Shown: piece after piece, positions 8,830 to 17,456 of the stretch
Numbering within the stretch: position 1 is the first letter of the stretch
Layout of the letters: every line of letters starts with the position of its first letter
DNA from: Novosphingobium cyanobacteriorum
Lineage (GTDB): Bacteria; Pseudomonadota; Alphaproteobacteria; Sphingomonadales; Sphingomonadaceae
NCBI RefSeq assembly: GCF_029436685.1
Contig: NZ_JAROCY010000020.1
Span: 1-64,000 of the forward strand
Length of the DNA: 64,000 bases
Direction: 5' to 3'
Program-made: the position numbers and the translations under genes
The notes under the pieces: model-generated
Databases searched by the model: none
Told to the model about the DNA's origin: nothing
Seen by the model: the letters and a program-made list of their open reading frames with translations, nothing else

Positions 8830-10476
8830 CTACAGCGTCGGTTGCGGATGCTCCACGTCAAAGTCTGCAAGGACTTTAGCCGCATCGACAATGCGCCATT
8901 CCGCACCCTGCAGATCTGCGGGCAACTGGTCGGGGCGCACCATGCGGATGGTCAGCTGCGCCTCCCGGCCGTCGTTGATGTCACCCGATGCGTACATGCC
9001 GACCTGGTGCAGCGTGCGCTGCATCTGGCGACGCAGTTCGATGATGAAGTGGCCATACCCCTTTGATTTGGTCAGCGCCGCCGCACTGGCGATCGCCTGC
9101 TCGTCGATGGATGCCGCAGTCGCCAGCGATCCGGTAAAGCGCACGGTCCAGCGGTCGGGCAGATCCATCTGCGTGCTGGAATAGCCGTTGTCCGACAGGA
9201 AATAGCCATCGCCCGCCTTATGGACCTTGGGCTGGTTGCCCGGTGTTTCGGGTCGCGGCAATGCGCCCAGCCATTCCGGAAAAGTCAGATTGGCCTGCTT
9301 GGTCAAATAGCTCAGCAGGTCCTTGTGCTGCGTATCGATGAAAGTCTGTCGCTGCGGCGCCTCACCGGGCTCAAGCTTTACGATCTGGCTGACGATATCG
9401 GCCAGGACGAGCGAGACTTCCTTCGACTTCAGGCGGGAAATCTCGGCGAAGAGTTGTTCCGAGGTCATCGCCGGGGCTTCCTGTCGCAATGTCATCGCCG
9501 CGCGCCAGCCCTTCAGCGCCCGCTCCCCTTTGCCGCCCTCGGCCAGGCGTTGGTTGTAATCCTCCTGTACCGACCGCTTCCACGATCTGCCGGGTTCGGG
9601 CGGCGGCGGCGGTTCGGTTGCCCGGGCCAGGGCCGCATCGGCTGCATCCAGCGTGGCGCCTGCTTCCTTGGCGTTGCCCGACGCCATCAGGCCATAGGCC
9701 AGCATTCCTGCAATCTGCGCGCGCAGGGCGATGTCCGCATTGTCCGAAGGGCCGTCTCCTTCCACCTTCCAGCTGCCGCGCATTTCCGGCATCGAAACTG
9801 TAAGTCCGCGCCCGAGCGAGACCACATCCGCCATCCGTCCAGACCCAAGGGCGACGAGCATGGCCTGCATCAGTCCGCCAGGCATCAGGGGCGCGTTGCG
9901 GCGGACATCGGCCAGATAGGTATCGATACCGGGATCGGCCTGCATGCGCAGTTGCGAGGCGAGAAGACGGTCAACCGCAGCATAGGGCCGCAATTCTTCC
10001 ACCTGTTCGATCAGGGGAACAGCCTCCTTTGGTCGTCCAAGGTCGATCAACGCCTTGGCCCGCATCAGTCGCGAAGCGATGCCGAATCCCAGATCACGCA
10101 GCCGATTGGGCGCCGCTCCTGCCAAGGCCTGCTCCCCATCCAGCACCGCCAGCGCGTCCGCGGGCTTGTGCGCAGCCATCAGATGAACCGCCTTCGACAG
10201 CATCAGGTTGGAGCGGCGATAGGTGAATTCCGGCTTCAGACGCACGTCGGCCAGTGCCTCGTCACAGGCCGTCACAGCCTCTTCGCCCACCGCAATCGCC
10301 ACCGGCCGATGCTCCTCGCCCTGGACCGCCAGGCCGAACAGCAGGCTGCCGGTAAGGAAGCCGTCGCTCTTTCCGGGTGCCTGATACCCATCGCACCGGG
10401 TAAAAACGTCCGACGTCACCGGCCCCTTGGTGCCGACCAGTGCGCCCAGCAGCCCGGCCGCGATAAGCAATTGCAT
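8830..10476 (-). CDS. Exported helical-repeat protein of unknown function
   Basis: 548 residues with an N-terminal hydrophobic segment (MQLLIAAGLLGALVG) likely to direct export. The central part (residues about 60-330) is rich in helical repeats of TPR character, such as ADALAVLDGEQALAGAAPNR and RAKALIDLGRPKEAVPLIEQ. The C-terminal 100 residues are beta-rich (DRWTVRFTGSLATAASIDEQ, then FIIELRRQMQRTLHQVG) with no family I can name. It is first in the operon with 6671-8764 and 5943-6674, separated by about 65 bp from the second gene. No function can be assigned. Confidence 0.75.
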   Translation of the reverse strand: MQLLIAAGLLGALVGTKGPVTSDVFTRCDGYQAPGKSDGFLTGSLLFGLAVQGEEHRPVAIAVGEEAVTACDEALADVRLKPEFTYRRSNLMLSKAVHLMAAHKPADALAVLDGEQALAGAAPNRLRDLGFGIASRLMRAKALIDLGRPKEAVPLIEQVEELRPYAAVDRLLASQLRMQADPGIDTYLADVRRNAPLMPGGLMQAMLVALGSGRMADVVSLGRGLTVSMPEMRGSWKVEGDGPSDNADIALRAQIAGMLAYGLMASGNAKEAGATLDAADAALARATEPPPPPEPGRSWKRSVQEDYNQRLAEGGKGERALKGWRAAMTLRQEAPAMTSEQLFAEISRLKSKEVSLVLADIVSQIVKLEPGEAPQRQTFIDTQHKDLLSYLTKQANLTFPEWLGALPRPETPGNQPKVHKAGDGYFLSDNGYSSTQMDLPDRWTVRFTGSLATAASIDEQAIASAAALTKSKGYGHFIIELRRQMQRTLHQVGMYASGDINDGREAQLTIRMVRPDQLPADLQGAEWRIVDAAKVLADFDVEHPQPTL

Positions 10477-10560
10477 GGAAATCCCCCTTGATCCTCAAGG
10501 GGAACGATAGGCAGCCCGGCCAGCCAAAGCCAGATCACAGGCTGCATTACCACCAAAGCG

Positions 10561-10596
10561 AAGCAAAAAGGGGCGGCGGATTGCTCCGCCGCCCCT
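10561..10596 (-). terminator. Rho-independent terminator of pnp
   Basis: A perfect 12-bp stem, AGGGGCGGCGGA (10569-10580) with TCCGCCGCCCCT (10585-10596), closed by a 4-nt loop. It is followed in the minus-strand direction by TTTTTGCTT. It lies 29 bp after the pnp stop. Confidence 0.9.
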
Positions 10597-10624
10597 CAAT
10601 GGCTTGTTGCAGGCCAGAAGCCGA

Positions 10625-12952
10625 TCAGTCGTCGGACTTCAGGAACGCCGGCATATGATCGGGCGCAGCGCCTTCGTCGCGGTCGCGACGCGGGCCACGG
10701 TCGCCGCCATCACGGCGGGGGCCGCGGTCACCCCGGCCACCGCGGTCACCCCCACGGTCGCCGCCGCGATCGCCACGGGGACCACGCCGGTCGCCACGGT
10801 CGCCACGATCACCGCGCGGCTCGCGGGGTTCGCGCGGCGGACGGGTGTCCTCCAGCTCGCCACCGGTTTCCTGGTCGACAACGCGCATCGACAGGCGAAC
10901 CTTGCCGCGCTGGTCGATTTCGAGGACCTTGACGAAGACCTCCTGGCCTTCCTTCACCACGTCGGTCGGCTTTTCCACGCGCTCGTTCTTCATTTCGGAC
11001 ACGTGGACGAGGCCGTCCTTGCCACCCATGAAGTTCACGAAGGCGCCGAAGTCGACGATGTTGACGACCTTGCCCTTGTAGATCTTGCCGACCTCGGCTT
11101 CTTCGACAATGCCGAGGATCCACTGGCGGGCGGCTTCGATCTGGTTCAGGTCAGAAGACGAGATCTTGATCAGGCCTTCGTCGTCGATGTCCACCTTCGC
11201 GCCGGTGGTGGCCACGATTTCGCGGATCACCTTGCCGCCGGTGCCGATCACGTCGCGGATCTTCGACTTGTCGATCTGCAGCGTTTCGATGCGCGGAGCG
11301 TGGGCCGAAAGCTCGGTGCGCGATTCACCCAGCGCCTTGGTCATTTCACCCAGGATGTGCGCGCGGCCTTCCGAAGCCTGGCGCAGCGCCACTTCGAAGA
11401 TTTCACGCGTGATGCCCGCAACCTTGATGTCCATCTGCATCGTGGTGATGCCTTCAGACGTGCCGGCCACCTTGAAGTCCATGTCGCCGAGGTGATCCTC
11501 GTCGCCAAGGATGTCCGAAAGGACGGCGAACTTGTCGCCTTCCAGGATCAGGCCCATGGCGATGCCCGAAACCGGACGCTTCACCGGAACGCCCGCGTCC
11601 ATCATCGAAAGGCAGCCGCCGCACACGGTCGCCATGGAGGACGAACCGTTCGACTCGGTGATGTCCGACAGGATGCGGATGGTATAGGGGAACTCGTCCT
11701 TGCTCGGCAGCACCGGGTGCAGCGCGCGCCACGCCAGCTTGCCATGGCCCACTTCGCGACGGCCCGGAGCGCCGAAGCGGCCAACTTCACCGACCGAATA
11801 GGGCGGGAAGTTGTAGTGCAGCATGAAGCTTTCGTACCGCAGGCCTTCCAGCCCGTCGATCATCTGCTCGGCGTCCTTGGTGCCCAGCGTGGTGGTGCAG
11901 ATCGCCTGCGTTTCACCGCGGGTGAACAGCGCCGAACCATGCGTGCGCGGCAGGAAGCCAACGATCGCCTCGATCGGGCGCACCTGCGTGGTGGTGCGGC
12001 CATCGATGCGCTGGCCATCCTTCAGGATCGCGCCACGGACGATGTCGGCTTCCACCTTCTTCATCGTCTTGATGGCGACCATCTGGGTCTGCGCGCCTTC
12101 GTCGGCAAACGCGGCCTTGGCCTTTGCGCGGGCCTCGTTCAGCGCGTTCGAGCGCGCCGACTTGTCGGTCAGCTTGTAGGCTGCGGCAACGTCCTTGCCG
12201 ACCAGGTCCTTGAGCTTCTTCTTGATGTCGGCGGTGTTGTCCGACAGGTCGATGTCCCAGGGGTCCTTGGCGGCCTTCTCGGCCAGCTGGATGATCGCGC
12301 CGATGACCTTCTTGATCTCGTCATGCGCAAACATCACGGCGCCGAGCATTTCGTCTTCGCTCAGTTCCTTGGCTTCCGATTCCACCATCATCACGGCGGT
12401 ATCGGTTGCGGCGACGACGAGGTCGAGGCGGCCGTCGGTCAGCGCCGCGTCCTGCTTCGGGTTCAGCACGTATTCGCCATCGATGAAGCCGACGCGCGCG
12501 GCGCCGATCGGGCCCATGAACGGCACGCCCGAAATGGTCAGCGCGGCCGAAGCGGCGATCATCGCCACGATATCGGGCTCGGTCTCGCCGTCATAGCTCA
12601 GAACCTGGGCGATAACATTGATTTCGTTGTAGAAACCTTCGGGGAACAGCGGGCGAACCGGGCGGTCGATCAGGCGGGAAACCAGCGTTTCCTTTTCCGT
12701 CGCGCCGCGCTCACGCTTGAAGAAGCCGCCGGGGATGCGGCCGGCTGCGGAATACTTTTCCTGGTAGTGGACGGTCAGCGGGAAGAAGTCCTGGCCTTCC
12801 TTCACCGACTTGGCGGCTGTGACCGCGCAGAGCACCACGGTTTCACCGTAGGTGGCGAGGACCGCGCCGTCAGCCTGACGGGCAATGCGGCCGGTTTCGA
12901 GGGTGAGGGTCTTTCCGCCCCACTCCAGCGATACGGTTTTGACGTCGAACAT
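10625..12952 (-). CDS. pnp: Polyribonucleotide nucleotidyltransferase (PNPase)
   Basis: 775 residues. Phosphorolytic 3'-5' exoribonuclease and RNA-degradosome component. Two RNase PH-like domains (residues about 10-145 and 310-540; FPPYSVGEVGRFGAPGRREVGHG is typical), then a KH domain (IRDVIGTGGKVIREI) and an S1 domain (GKIYKGKVVNIVDFGAFV). The last 75 residues form an Arg/Gly/Asp repeat tail (units such as GDRGDRGDRRGPRGDRGG), which is not part of the enzyme core and may contact RNA or partners. Length of the core matches the family. rpsO lies upstream in the classic rpsO-pnp order, separated by a terminator-like hairpin. Confidence 0.97.
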   Translation of the reverse strand: MFDVKTVSLEWGGKTLTLETGRIARQADGAVLATYGETVVLCAVTAAKSVKEGQDFFPLTVHYQEKYSAAGRIPGGFFKRERGATEKETLVSRLIDRPVRPLFPEGFYNEINVIAQVLSYDGETEPDIVAMIAASAALTISGVPFMGPIGAARVGFIDGEYVLNPKQDAALTDGRLDLVVAATDTAVMMVESEAKELSEDEMLGAVMFAHDEIKKVIGAIIQLAEKAAKDPWDIDLSDNTADIKKKLKDLVGKDVAAAYKLTDKSARSNALNEARAKAKAAFADEGAQTQMVAIKTMKKVEADIVRGAILKDGQRIDGRTTTQVRPIEAIVGFLPRTHGSALFTRGETQAICTTTLGTKDAEQMIDGLEGLRYESFMLHYNFPPYSVGEVGRFGAPGRREVGHGKLAWRALHPVLPSKDEFPYTIRILSDITESNGSSSMATVCGGCLSMMDAGVPVKRPVSGIAMGLILEGDKFAVLSDILGDEDHLGDMDFKVAGTSEGITTMQMDIKVAGITREIFEVALRQASEGRAHILGEMTKALGESRTELSAHAPRIETLQIDKSKIRDVIGTGGKVIREIVATTGAKVDIDDEGLIKISSSDLNQIEAARQWILGIVEEAEVGKIYKGKVVNIVDFGAFVNFMGGKDGLVHVSEMKNERVEKPTDVVKEGQEVFVKVLEIDQRGKVRLSMRVVDQETGGELEDTRPPREPREPRGDRGDRGDRRGPRGDRGGDRGGDRGGRGDRGPRRDGGDRGPRRDRDEGAAPDHMPAFLKSDD

Positions 12953-13078
12953 TTCGTTTCCTTCAGCCCGCGCGCCCTATTGCGAGCGGGGTTTGCTGCC
13001 GGGGAATGCCGTCCCGGTCCGGTGCGGGGCCATTGATCGTGCCCCAGAGGCGGCTCGCCGGATTGCGAGCTTGGCCCA

Positions 13079-13106
13079 AAGCAAAAGCGGCCCACTTGGG
13101 GCCGCT
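13079..13106 (-). terminator. rpsO terminator / rpsO-pnp intergenic hairpin
   Basis: AGCGGCCC (13086-13093) pairs perfectly with GGGCCGCT (13099-13106) across a 5-nt loop and is followed on the minus strand by TTTGCTTT. It probably attenuates read-through from rpsO into pnp, as in other proteobacteria. Confidence 0.75.
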
Positions 13107-13114
13107 CCGCTTGG

Positions 13115-13384
13115 TTACTTGCGAAGACCGAGCTTCTGGATCAGCGCGTTGTAGCGCTCGACATCCTTCTTCTTCAGGTAGTCGAGCAGCGAGCGGCGCT
13201 TGTTCACCATCTGCAGCAGGCCACGGCGGGAATGGTTGTCCTTGTGGTGGGCCTTGAAGTGCTCGGTCAGCGTCAGGATACGGCTGGTGAGGATCGCCAC
13301 CTGGACTTCCGGCGAACCGGTGTCATTCGCCGCGCGGGCGTTGCTCTGGATGACTTCCTGCTTCTTTTCAGCGGTAATCGACAT
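13115..13384 (-). CDS. rpsO: 30S ribosomal protein S15
   Basis: 89 residues starting MSITAEKKQEVI, with the family signatures SPEVQVAILTSRILTLTEHF and KDNHSRRGLLQMVNKRRSLL. S15 binds 16S rRNA helices 20-22 early in 30S assembly. Starting at ATG 13384 gives the standard length; three extra upstream codons (to 13393) overlap the end of truB and are unlikely. It lies between truB and pnp in the conserved order. Confidence 0.97.
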   Translation of the reverse strand: MSITAEKKQEVIQSNARAANDTGSPEVQVAILTSRILTLTEHFKAHHKDNHSRRGLLQMVNKRRSLLDYLKKKDVERYNALIQKLGLRK

Positions 13385-13389
13385 ATCAT

Positions 13390-14340
13390 TCACTCCGCGA
13401 CATCGGAAAGGTTGAACCCCCTCGAAACGGTCAGGCTTCCGCCCGAAAGCTCCACCAGTGCGACCGGAACAGTTCCATGTCGCGCCCAGTACAGCCCGTC
13501 CTCGAAGGGCAATCCCGTCAGAACGCGGCCCTGTCGGACCGCCCTTGCCTGCTCGGGATCGAGGGAGAGAGCCGGGATGTCGACCAGCCCTGCCTCCAGC
13601 GGCAAGAGTACGTGTTCAAGGGGCGCGCCTTTACCCACATCGTTCAGTTTGTCCAGCGAAATCGCCTGTTCCAGCGCGAATGGGCCCGCGCGCAGGCGGC
13701 GCAGCATGGTCACGTGGCCATATGTGCCCATCGCCCGGGCAATGTCGCGCGCCAGGCTGCGGATATAGGTGCCCTTGGAAACATGCGCGATCAGCGTGGC
13801 GCTTTCCAGCGCGTCTTCCGGCCCCTCGGTCGCCGCGATCTCCAGCGAATGGATCGTCACCGCCCGGGGCTTGATCTCCACGTCCTCTCCCGCGCGGGCC
13901 CGGTCATAGGCGCGCTGGCCATCGATCATGATGGCGGAATAGGCCGGCGGGACCTGCAAAATGGGTCCATTGAAGGGGGGTAGAGACGTCTTGAGGAGGG
14001 GGTGAGACGGACTGAGGCCACCCTGAAGCGTCTTGATACCCTCCAGATCGAGGGTGTCCGTCTCGCTTCCGAAGGCCACGGTGAAGGCATAGGCCTTGCT
14101 GGCATCAAGCATCCGCCCGCACAGCTTGGTCGCCTCGCCCAGCGCGATCGGCAGCACTCCGGTGGCCAGCGGATCAAGCGTGCCGCCGTGGCCCACCTTC
14201 ACCTTGCCCAGCCCCGCCTGCCGCAGGTTGCGCTTCACCGCAGCCACCGCCTGCGTCGATCCCAGCCCGTGCGGCTTGTCGAGGATGATCCACCCGTTCA
14301 CCATGCCCGCGCCCATAGGCGGGTCGGCAACGGCTGTCAC
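13390..14340 (-). CDS. truB: tRNA pseudouridine-55 synthase
   Basis: 316 residues. Makes pseudouridine 55 in the T loop of tRNAs. Motifs: GWIILDKPHGLGSTQAV, VGHGGTLDPLATGVLPI with the catalytic Asp, YSAIMIDGQRAYDRAR, and SKGTYIRSLARDIARAMG. The segment after TDTLDLEG (IKTLQGGLSPSHPLL, then KTSLPPFNGPIL) is shorter and compositionally odd compared with E. coli TruB, but it still aligns with the LPxFxGxI pattern. The start is ATG 14340; an alternative ATG at 14304 would remove 12 residues. It stops 5 bp upstream of the rpsO start and follows the M50 protease gene by 4 bp. Confidence 0.95.
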   Translation of the reverse strand: MTAVADPPMGAGMVNGWIILDKPHGLGSTQAVAAVKRNLRQAGLGKVKVGHGGTLDPLATGVLPIALGEATKLCGRMLDASKAYAFTVAFGSETDTLDLEGIKTLQGGLSPSHPLLKTSLPPFNGPILQVPPAYSAIMIDGQRAYDRARAGEDVEIKPRAVTIHSLEIAATEGPEDALESATLIAHVSKGTYIRSLARDIARAMGTYGHVTMLRRLRAGPFALEQAISLDKLNDVGKGAPLEHVLLPLEAGLVDIPALSLDPEQARAVRQGRVLTGLPFEDGLYWARHGTVPVALVELSGGSLTVSRGFNLSDVAE

Positions 14341-14344
14341 GCCA

Positions 14345-15049
14345 TCAGGCGGGGTCCGCGCCAGCGATCCATGATGCCAGCGCGACGAAGTGATCGAGCA
14401 GCCAGCCCACCGGCGGCAGGATGATCCGGTCCACGATGTGCAGGCCCGGAACCAGCCAGGGCAGGATCACGAAAACCGCGAAGAACAGCGGGATACCGAT
14501 CGGCTCGATCCGGTCCAGCAGCCGCACGCCCCCCCTCGGCAGCACCCCGCGCAGGATGCGTGATCCATCGAACGGCGGCAGCGGCAGCAGGTTGAACAAC
14601 GCGAGGAAGAGGTTCACGACGAGGAAATTCTGAAGGTTTTCGGCCAGGAACTGGATGCCCAAGCCAGGCGCGCCGGATTGATAGTCTACCGAGCGGACCA
14701 GCAGGCCGAGGGCAACCGCCGTCAACAATGCCAGCACGATGTTGCTGGCAGGGCCAGCCGCGGCGACCAGCGCCATGTCGCGCTTCGGAGTGCGCAGCCG
14801 GCCATAGTTCACCGGCACCGGCTTGGCCCACCCGAACACGGGCAGGCCCGAAAGCTTGAGAATGCCCGGCAGGATGATCGTGCCGAAGGGATCGATATGG
14901 CGCAGCGGATTGAGGCTGAGCCGTCCGCGCTCCTGCGCCGTTCCATCCCCCAGCGCCCGCGCGGCATAGCCGTGAGACACTTCATGGAACACGATCGCGA
15001 AGATCATCGGCAGGACCAGCGTGGCCGCCGTGTAAAGCGTATCGTTCAC
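14345..15049 (-). CDS. M50 family site-2-type membrane metalloprotease
   Basis: 234 residues, starting at GTG 15049, which overlaps the TGA of the GNAT gene (GTGA). The zinc motif HEVSHGYAARALGD (HExxH) lies in the first membrane segment. The downstream motif NLLPLPPFDGSRILRG supplies the third ligand. Several hydrophobic segments follow. There is no PDZ domain, so this is the compact S2P subgroup rather than RseP. Substrates are unknown. Translational coupling with the acetyltransferase and closeness to truB suggest co-transcription. Confidence 0.88.
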   Translation of the reverse strand: MNDTLYTAATLVLPMIFAIVFHEVSHGYAARALGDGTAQERGRLSLNPLRHIDPFGTIILPGILKLSGLPVFGWAKPVPVNYGRLRTPKRDMALVAAAGPASNIVLALLTAVALGLLVRSVDYQSGAPGLGIQFLAENLQNFLVVNLFLALFNLLPLPPFDGSRILRGVLPRGGVRLLDRIEPIGIPLFFAVFVILPWLVPGLHIVDRIILPPVGWLLDHFVALASWIAGADPA

Positions 15050-15597
15050 TTGGCGCGCCCTTCCCATTCGCTGCGCAGGATGGAGAAGCAGTGCGTATCA
15101 CGCACGTGACCGGTCCAGGTCTGGCGTTCATGGCGCAGTACGCCTTCCTCCACCGCACCCAACTTGGCCACCGCGGCGCGGCTGCGCAGGTTGCGCGCGT
15201 CGACCTTGAAGCCCACGCGCTCCAGCCCGCAGGCGAAGGCATGGTCAAGCATCAGCCGCTTGACCCGCCCGTTGAATCCGGTGCCACGCAGCGAAGGCGC
15301 GATGAAACTGTTGCCGATCTCGATCGACCAGCCCGGCGCGCCGCTCTCGATCCACGCGGTCATGCCCACCACGGCTCCCTCGGCACAGATCGCGTAAGCG
15401 CGGCGACGCGCGCCACCGTTGAGAATGGCATCGAACTGCGGATCGAAATGCGCGCCGGCATAGCTGAAGGGATAGATCTCCCAGATCGCGTCATCCTCGG
15501 CACAGGCCGCGCGCAGGCCTTCGCGGTGGCGCTCCTGCAAGGGTTCGAGAGAAAGCTCCCCATCGGACAGGGTGACGTAAAGGGCGTCGTCGCTCAT
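15046..15597 (-). CDS. GNAT family N-acetyltransferase (RimJ/RimL-like)
   Basis: 183 residues with the GNAT fold: LEPLQERHREGL at the start, YAICAEGAVVGMTAWI, then the acetyl-CoA-binding region IAPSLRGTGFNGRVKRLMLDHAF and the late motif RVGFKVDARNLRSRAAVAKLGAVEEGVLRHE. RimJ/RimL relatives acetylate protein N-termini or small amines; the substrate here is unknown. The gene heads the GNAT-M50-truB-rpsO run on the minus strand and overlaps the protease gene by 4 bp. Confidence 0.87.
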   Translation of the reverse strand: MSDDALYVTLSDGELSLEPLQERHREGLRAACAEDDAIWEIYPFSYAGAHFDPQFDAILNGGARRRAYAICAEGAVVGMTAWIESGAPGWSIEIGNSFIAPSLRGTGFNGRVKRLMLDHAFACGLERVGFKVDARNLRSRAAVAKLGAVEEGVLRHERQTWTGHVRDTHCFSILRSEWEGRAK

Positions 15598-15728
15598 TAC
15601 CGCTCGCGTGGAAAGGTGTGGTCAGATGCGGGCGCATCCGGCACAGGAAATAGGCCCTGCCGGGTCAAACACCAGTCCCTTGCCGAGAATAAAAGCCCCG
15701 CGCGTGCGTTGATGAACCGGAACCTGCC

Positions 15729-16310
15729 ATGCATGAACGCACCCTGATCACCTTCGCCACAGCCCCTCTGCTGTTTCTTCTGACCGCAGCCGTGGAACCG
15801 CAGCACATCCGCTATGCGCTGGACAAATCGCACAGCAACGTTTCGGCACGCGTGGCGTTTCTGGGCCTTTCAACGAAGACGGCCCGCTTTCCGGACATGA
15901 ACGGTACGTTCGCGGTATCCCCCGCCGATCCGTCTGCCGTGACGATGCAGGTGGATATCGATGCGCGGACGCTGACGACCGGGGATTCCCAGACCAAGAC
16001 ATTGCGCGGGAAGTCGTTCTTTGACGTGGGCCGCTATCCCACCCTGCGCTTCGTGGCGAGCCGGATGGACATGCACGGCGATCGCGCCGCCACCGTTGAT
16101 GGCCAATTGACCGCAAAGGGCATCACCCGGCCGATCCGACTGGACGTGACCTTTTCCGCCCCACCCATGGAAACCGGCGGTACGCAGCCGATCGAACTGG
16201 TGGCCAATACCACCGTGGACCGCAACCGCTTTGGCATGACGGCCTGGCCGCTGGTGGTCGGCCGCATGGTGAAGGTGACGATCCGCGCCCGGATGGTGCC
16301 GCAGGGCTAA
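15729..16310 (+). CDS. YceI-family periplasmic lipid-binding protein
   Basis: 193 residues with an N-terminal signal segment (ITFATAPLLFLLTAAV). The mature part is the YceI-like beta-barrel: YALDKSHSNVSARVAFLGLS, then VDIDARTLTTGDSQTKTLRGKSFFDVGRYPTLRFVA, and DGQLTAKGITRPIRLDVTF. The family binds polyisoprenoids in the periplasm. It stands alone on the plus strand between two minus-strand blocks. Its stop codon overlaps the rbfA stop (TAA at 16308-16310, TAG at 16309-16307). Confidence 0.9.
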   Translation: MHERTLITFATAPLLFLLTAAVEPQHIRYALDKSHSNVSARVAFLGLSTKTARFPDMNGTFAVSPADPSAVTMQVDIDARTLTTGDSQTKTLRGKSFFDVGRYPTLRFVASRMDMHGDRAATVDGQLTAKGITRPIRLDVTFSAPPMETGGTQPIELVANTTVDRNRFGMTAWPLVVGRMVKVTIRARMVPQG

Positions 16311-16702
16311 GCCTCGCCCTCCACATCGCGGCGCACGCGGGGATCGGCCAGCAGCATGTCGATGCGGGTGGCCTCGTCAAAGCTTTCGTCGGCGAGGAAC
16401 TTGATCTTCGCCGCATACTTCAGCTTCAGCTTGCCCGCCACTTCCTTCTGGAAAAACGCCGTATTGGTGCGCAAGGCCTTGAGCACCTCGTCCTCGTCCT
16501 TGCCCAGCAGGGCCTTGATGAACACGGTGGCGTGGCGCAGATCGGGCGACATGCGCACTTCGGTGACCGACACGGTATGGCCGGTCAGCACATCGTCATG
16601 CACGATCTGGCGGGCCAGCAGCTCGGAGATCACATGGCGCACCTGCTCACCCACCTTGAGCAGGCGGACCGAGCGGGTTTCAGGCGTGGTATGCTTGGAC
16701 AA
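16307..16702 (-). CDS. rbfA: Ribosome-binding factor A
   Basis: 131 residues. A KH-fold 30S maturation factor. Motifs: SVRLLKVGEQVRHVISELL near the start, VSVTEVRMSPDLRHATVFIK in the middle, and KLKYAAKIKFLADESFDEATRID. Length matches the family. It is the last gene of the rimP-nusA-infB-rbfA block, 2 bp after the DUF1697 gene. Confidence 0.95.
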   Translation of the reverse strand: MSKHTTPETRSVRLLKVGEQVRHVISELLARQIVHDDVLTGHTVSVTEVRMSPDLRHATVFIKALLGKDEDEVLKALRTNTAFFQKEVAGKLKLKYAAKIKFLADESFDEATRIDMLLADPRVRRDVEGEA

Positions 16703-16704
16703 TT

Positions 16705-17241
16705 CTAACCCATCTTCGCAAGAATTCGGGCAATCGAGCGCACATTGCGCGCGGTGCCCCGGCAGCCGAGCCGCCGTTCGATAAAGGCGTTGGTCAGCCT
16801 GCTGCCCCCCACCCCGTCGACATAGTCGATATAGAGGCTGCGTTTTCCGATTGCGAGTTTTTCAGGCCCGCGCCCGGCATGGTCAGCCGCCAGCTTCTCG
16901 AACGCCGCCGGATCGGGCTCCCGCTCCAGGAACAGGGTGTGCACGAGATTGTCCGCGCCCAGCCCGGTGAACGGATTGCCCTCAACCGCCTCCGCCATCG
17001 CCGCGCGATCGCGCACGGCGGCAAAGGTGGCGATGTCGAAGCGATCCTGCAGGACGTGGGCAAACAGGTCTTCCAAACCGTCCAGGGGGCGCTCGTCATA
17101 GTCGAACAGCAGGTTGCCGCTGGCAACCACGGTTTCCAGCCCGGTAAGCCCTTCCCGCTCGAACGCCCAGCGCAGGTCCGCCATCGTCAGCCGATTGCCG
17201 CCAACGTTGATGGAACCGAACAGGGCGACGTAACGGGTCAT
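16705..17241 (-). CDS. DUF1697 family protein
   Basis: 178 residues from ATG 17241, beginning MTRYVALFGSINVGGNRLTM, the typical DUF1697 N-terminus (usually YVALLRGINVGG). Further motifs are LVASGNLLF-like (VVASGNLLFDYDE) and RSLYIDYVDGVGGSRLTN near the end. Function is not established. The start overlaps the stop of the preceding small gene by one base (TGATG), so it is probably translated by coupling within the infB operon. Confidence 0.85.
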   Translation of the reverse strand: MTRYVALFGSINVGGNRLTMADLRWAFEREGLTGLETVVASGNLLFDYDERPLDGLEDLFAHVLQDRFDIATFAAVRDRAAMAEAVEGNPFTGLGADNLVHTLFLEREPDPAAFEKLAADHAGRGPEKLAIGKRSLYIDYVDGVGGSRLTNAFIERRLGCRGTARNVRSIARILAKMG

Positions 17242-17453
17242 CAGGTTCTCGCAATTAGCCGGACGACCGGCTGCGGCAGAACGAAGCAGCCAAGGCCAAC
17301 GGCGGTCATTGCACCAAGGCAACCACAACCGACGCGGTCGATCAGCCCGTCGAGCAGAGCATTGCCGAGCCGCCCACTGAAAGTGGGGGGACGTTCACCG
17401 CTGGCCTTCGCCTTGGTGATTGGCTTGCGCCGCCGTCCCCTGCCCTTTGCCAC
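17241..17453 (-). CDS. Small hypothetical protein in the infB operon
   Basis: 70 residues: a basic N-terminus (MAKGRGRRRKPITKAKASG) and a hydrophobic C-terminal half (GCLGAMTAVGLGCFVLPQPVV), perhaps one membrane segment. The ATG lies 3 bp after the infB stop, and its TGA overlaps the DUF1697 ATG by one base. That tight packing is the main evidence it is a gene. I do not recognise a family. Confidence 0.5.
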   Translation of the reverse strand: MAKGRGRRRKPITKAKASGERPPTFSGRLGNALLDGLIDRVGCGCLGAMTAVGLGCFVLPQPVVRLIART

Positions 17454-17456
17454 GCC

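Noticed and set aside
10604..13036. Open frame of 810 codons on the plus strand
   Set aside because: It is the antisense of pnp. It has no family resemblance, and its length follows from high GC codon bias on the other strand.
13966..14045. Repeat insertion inside truB
   Set aside because: The segment is compositionally odd, but it is not longer than the same region in E. coli TruB and still fits the family pattern. It shares only a short run (CCCCTCCTCAA) with the putA linker.
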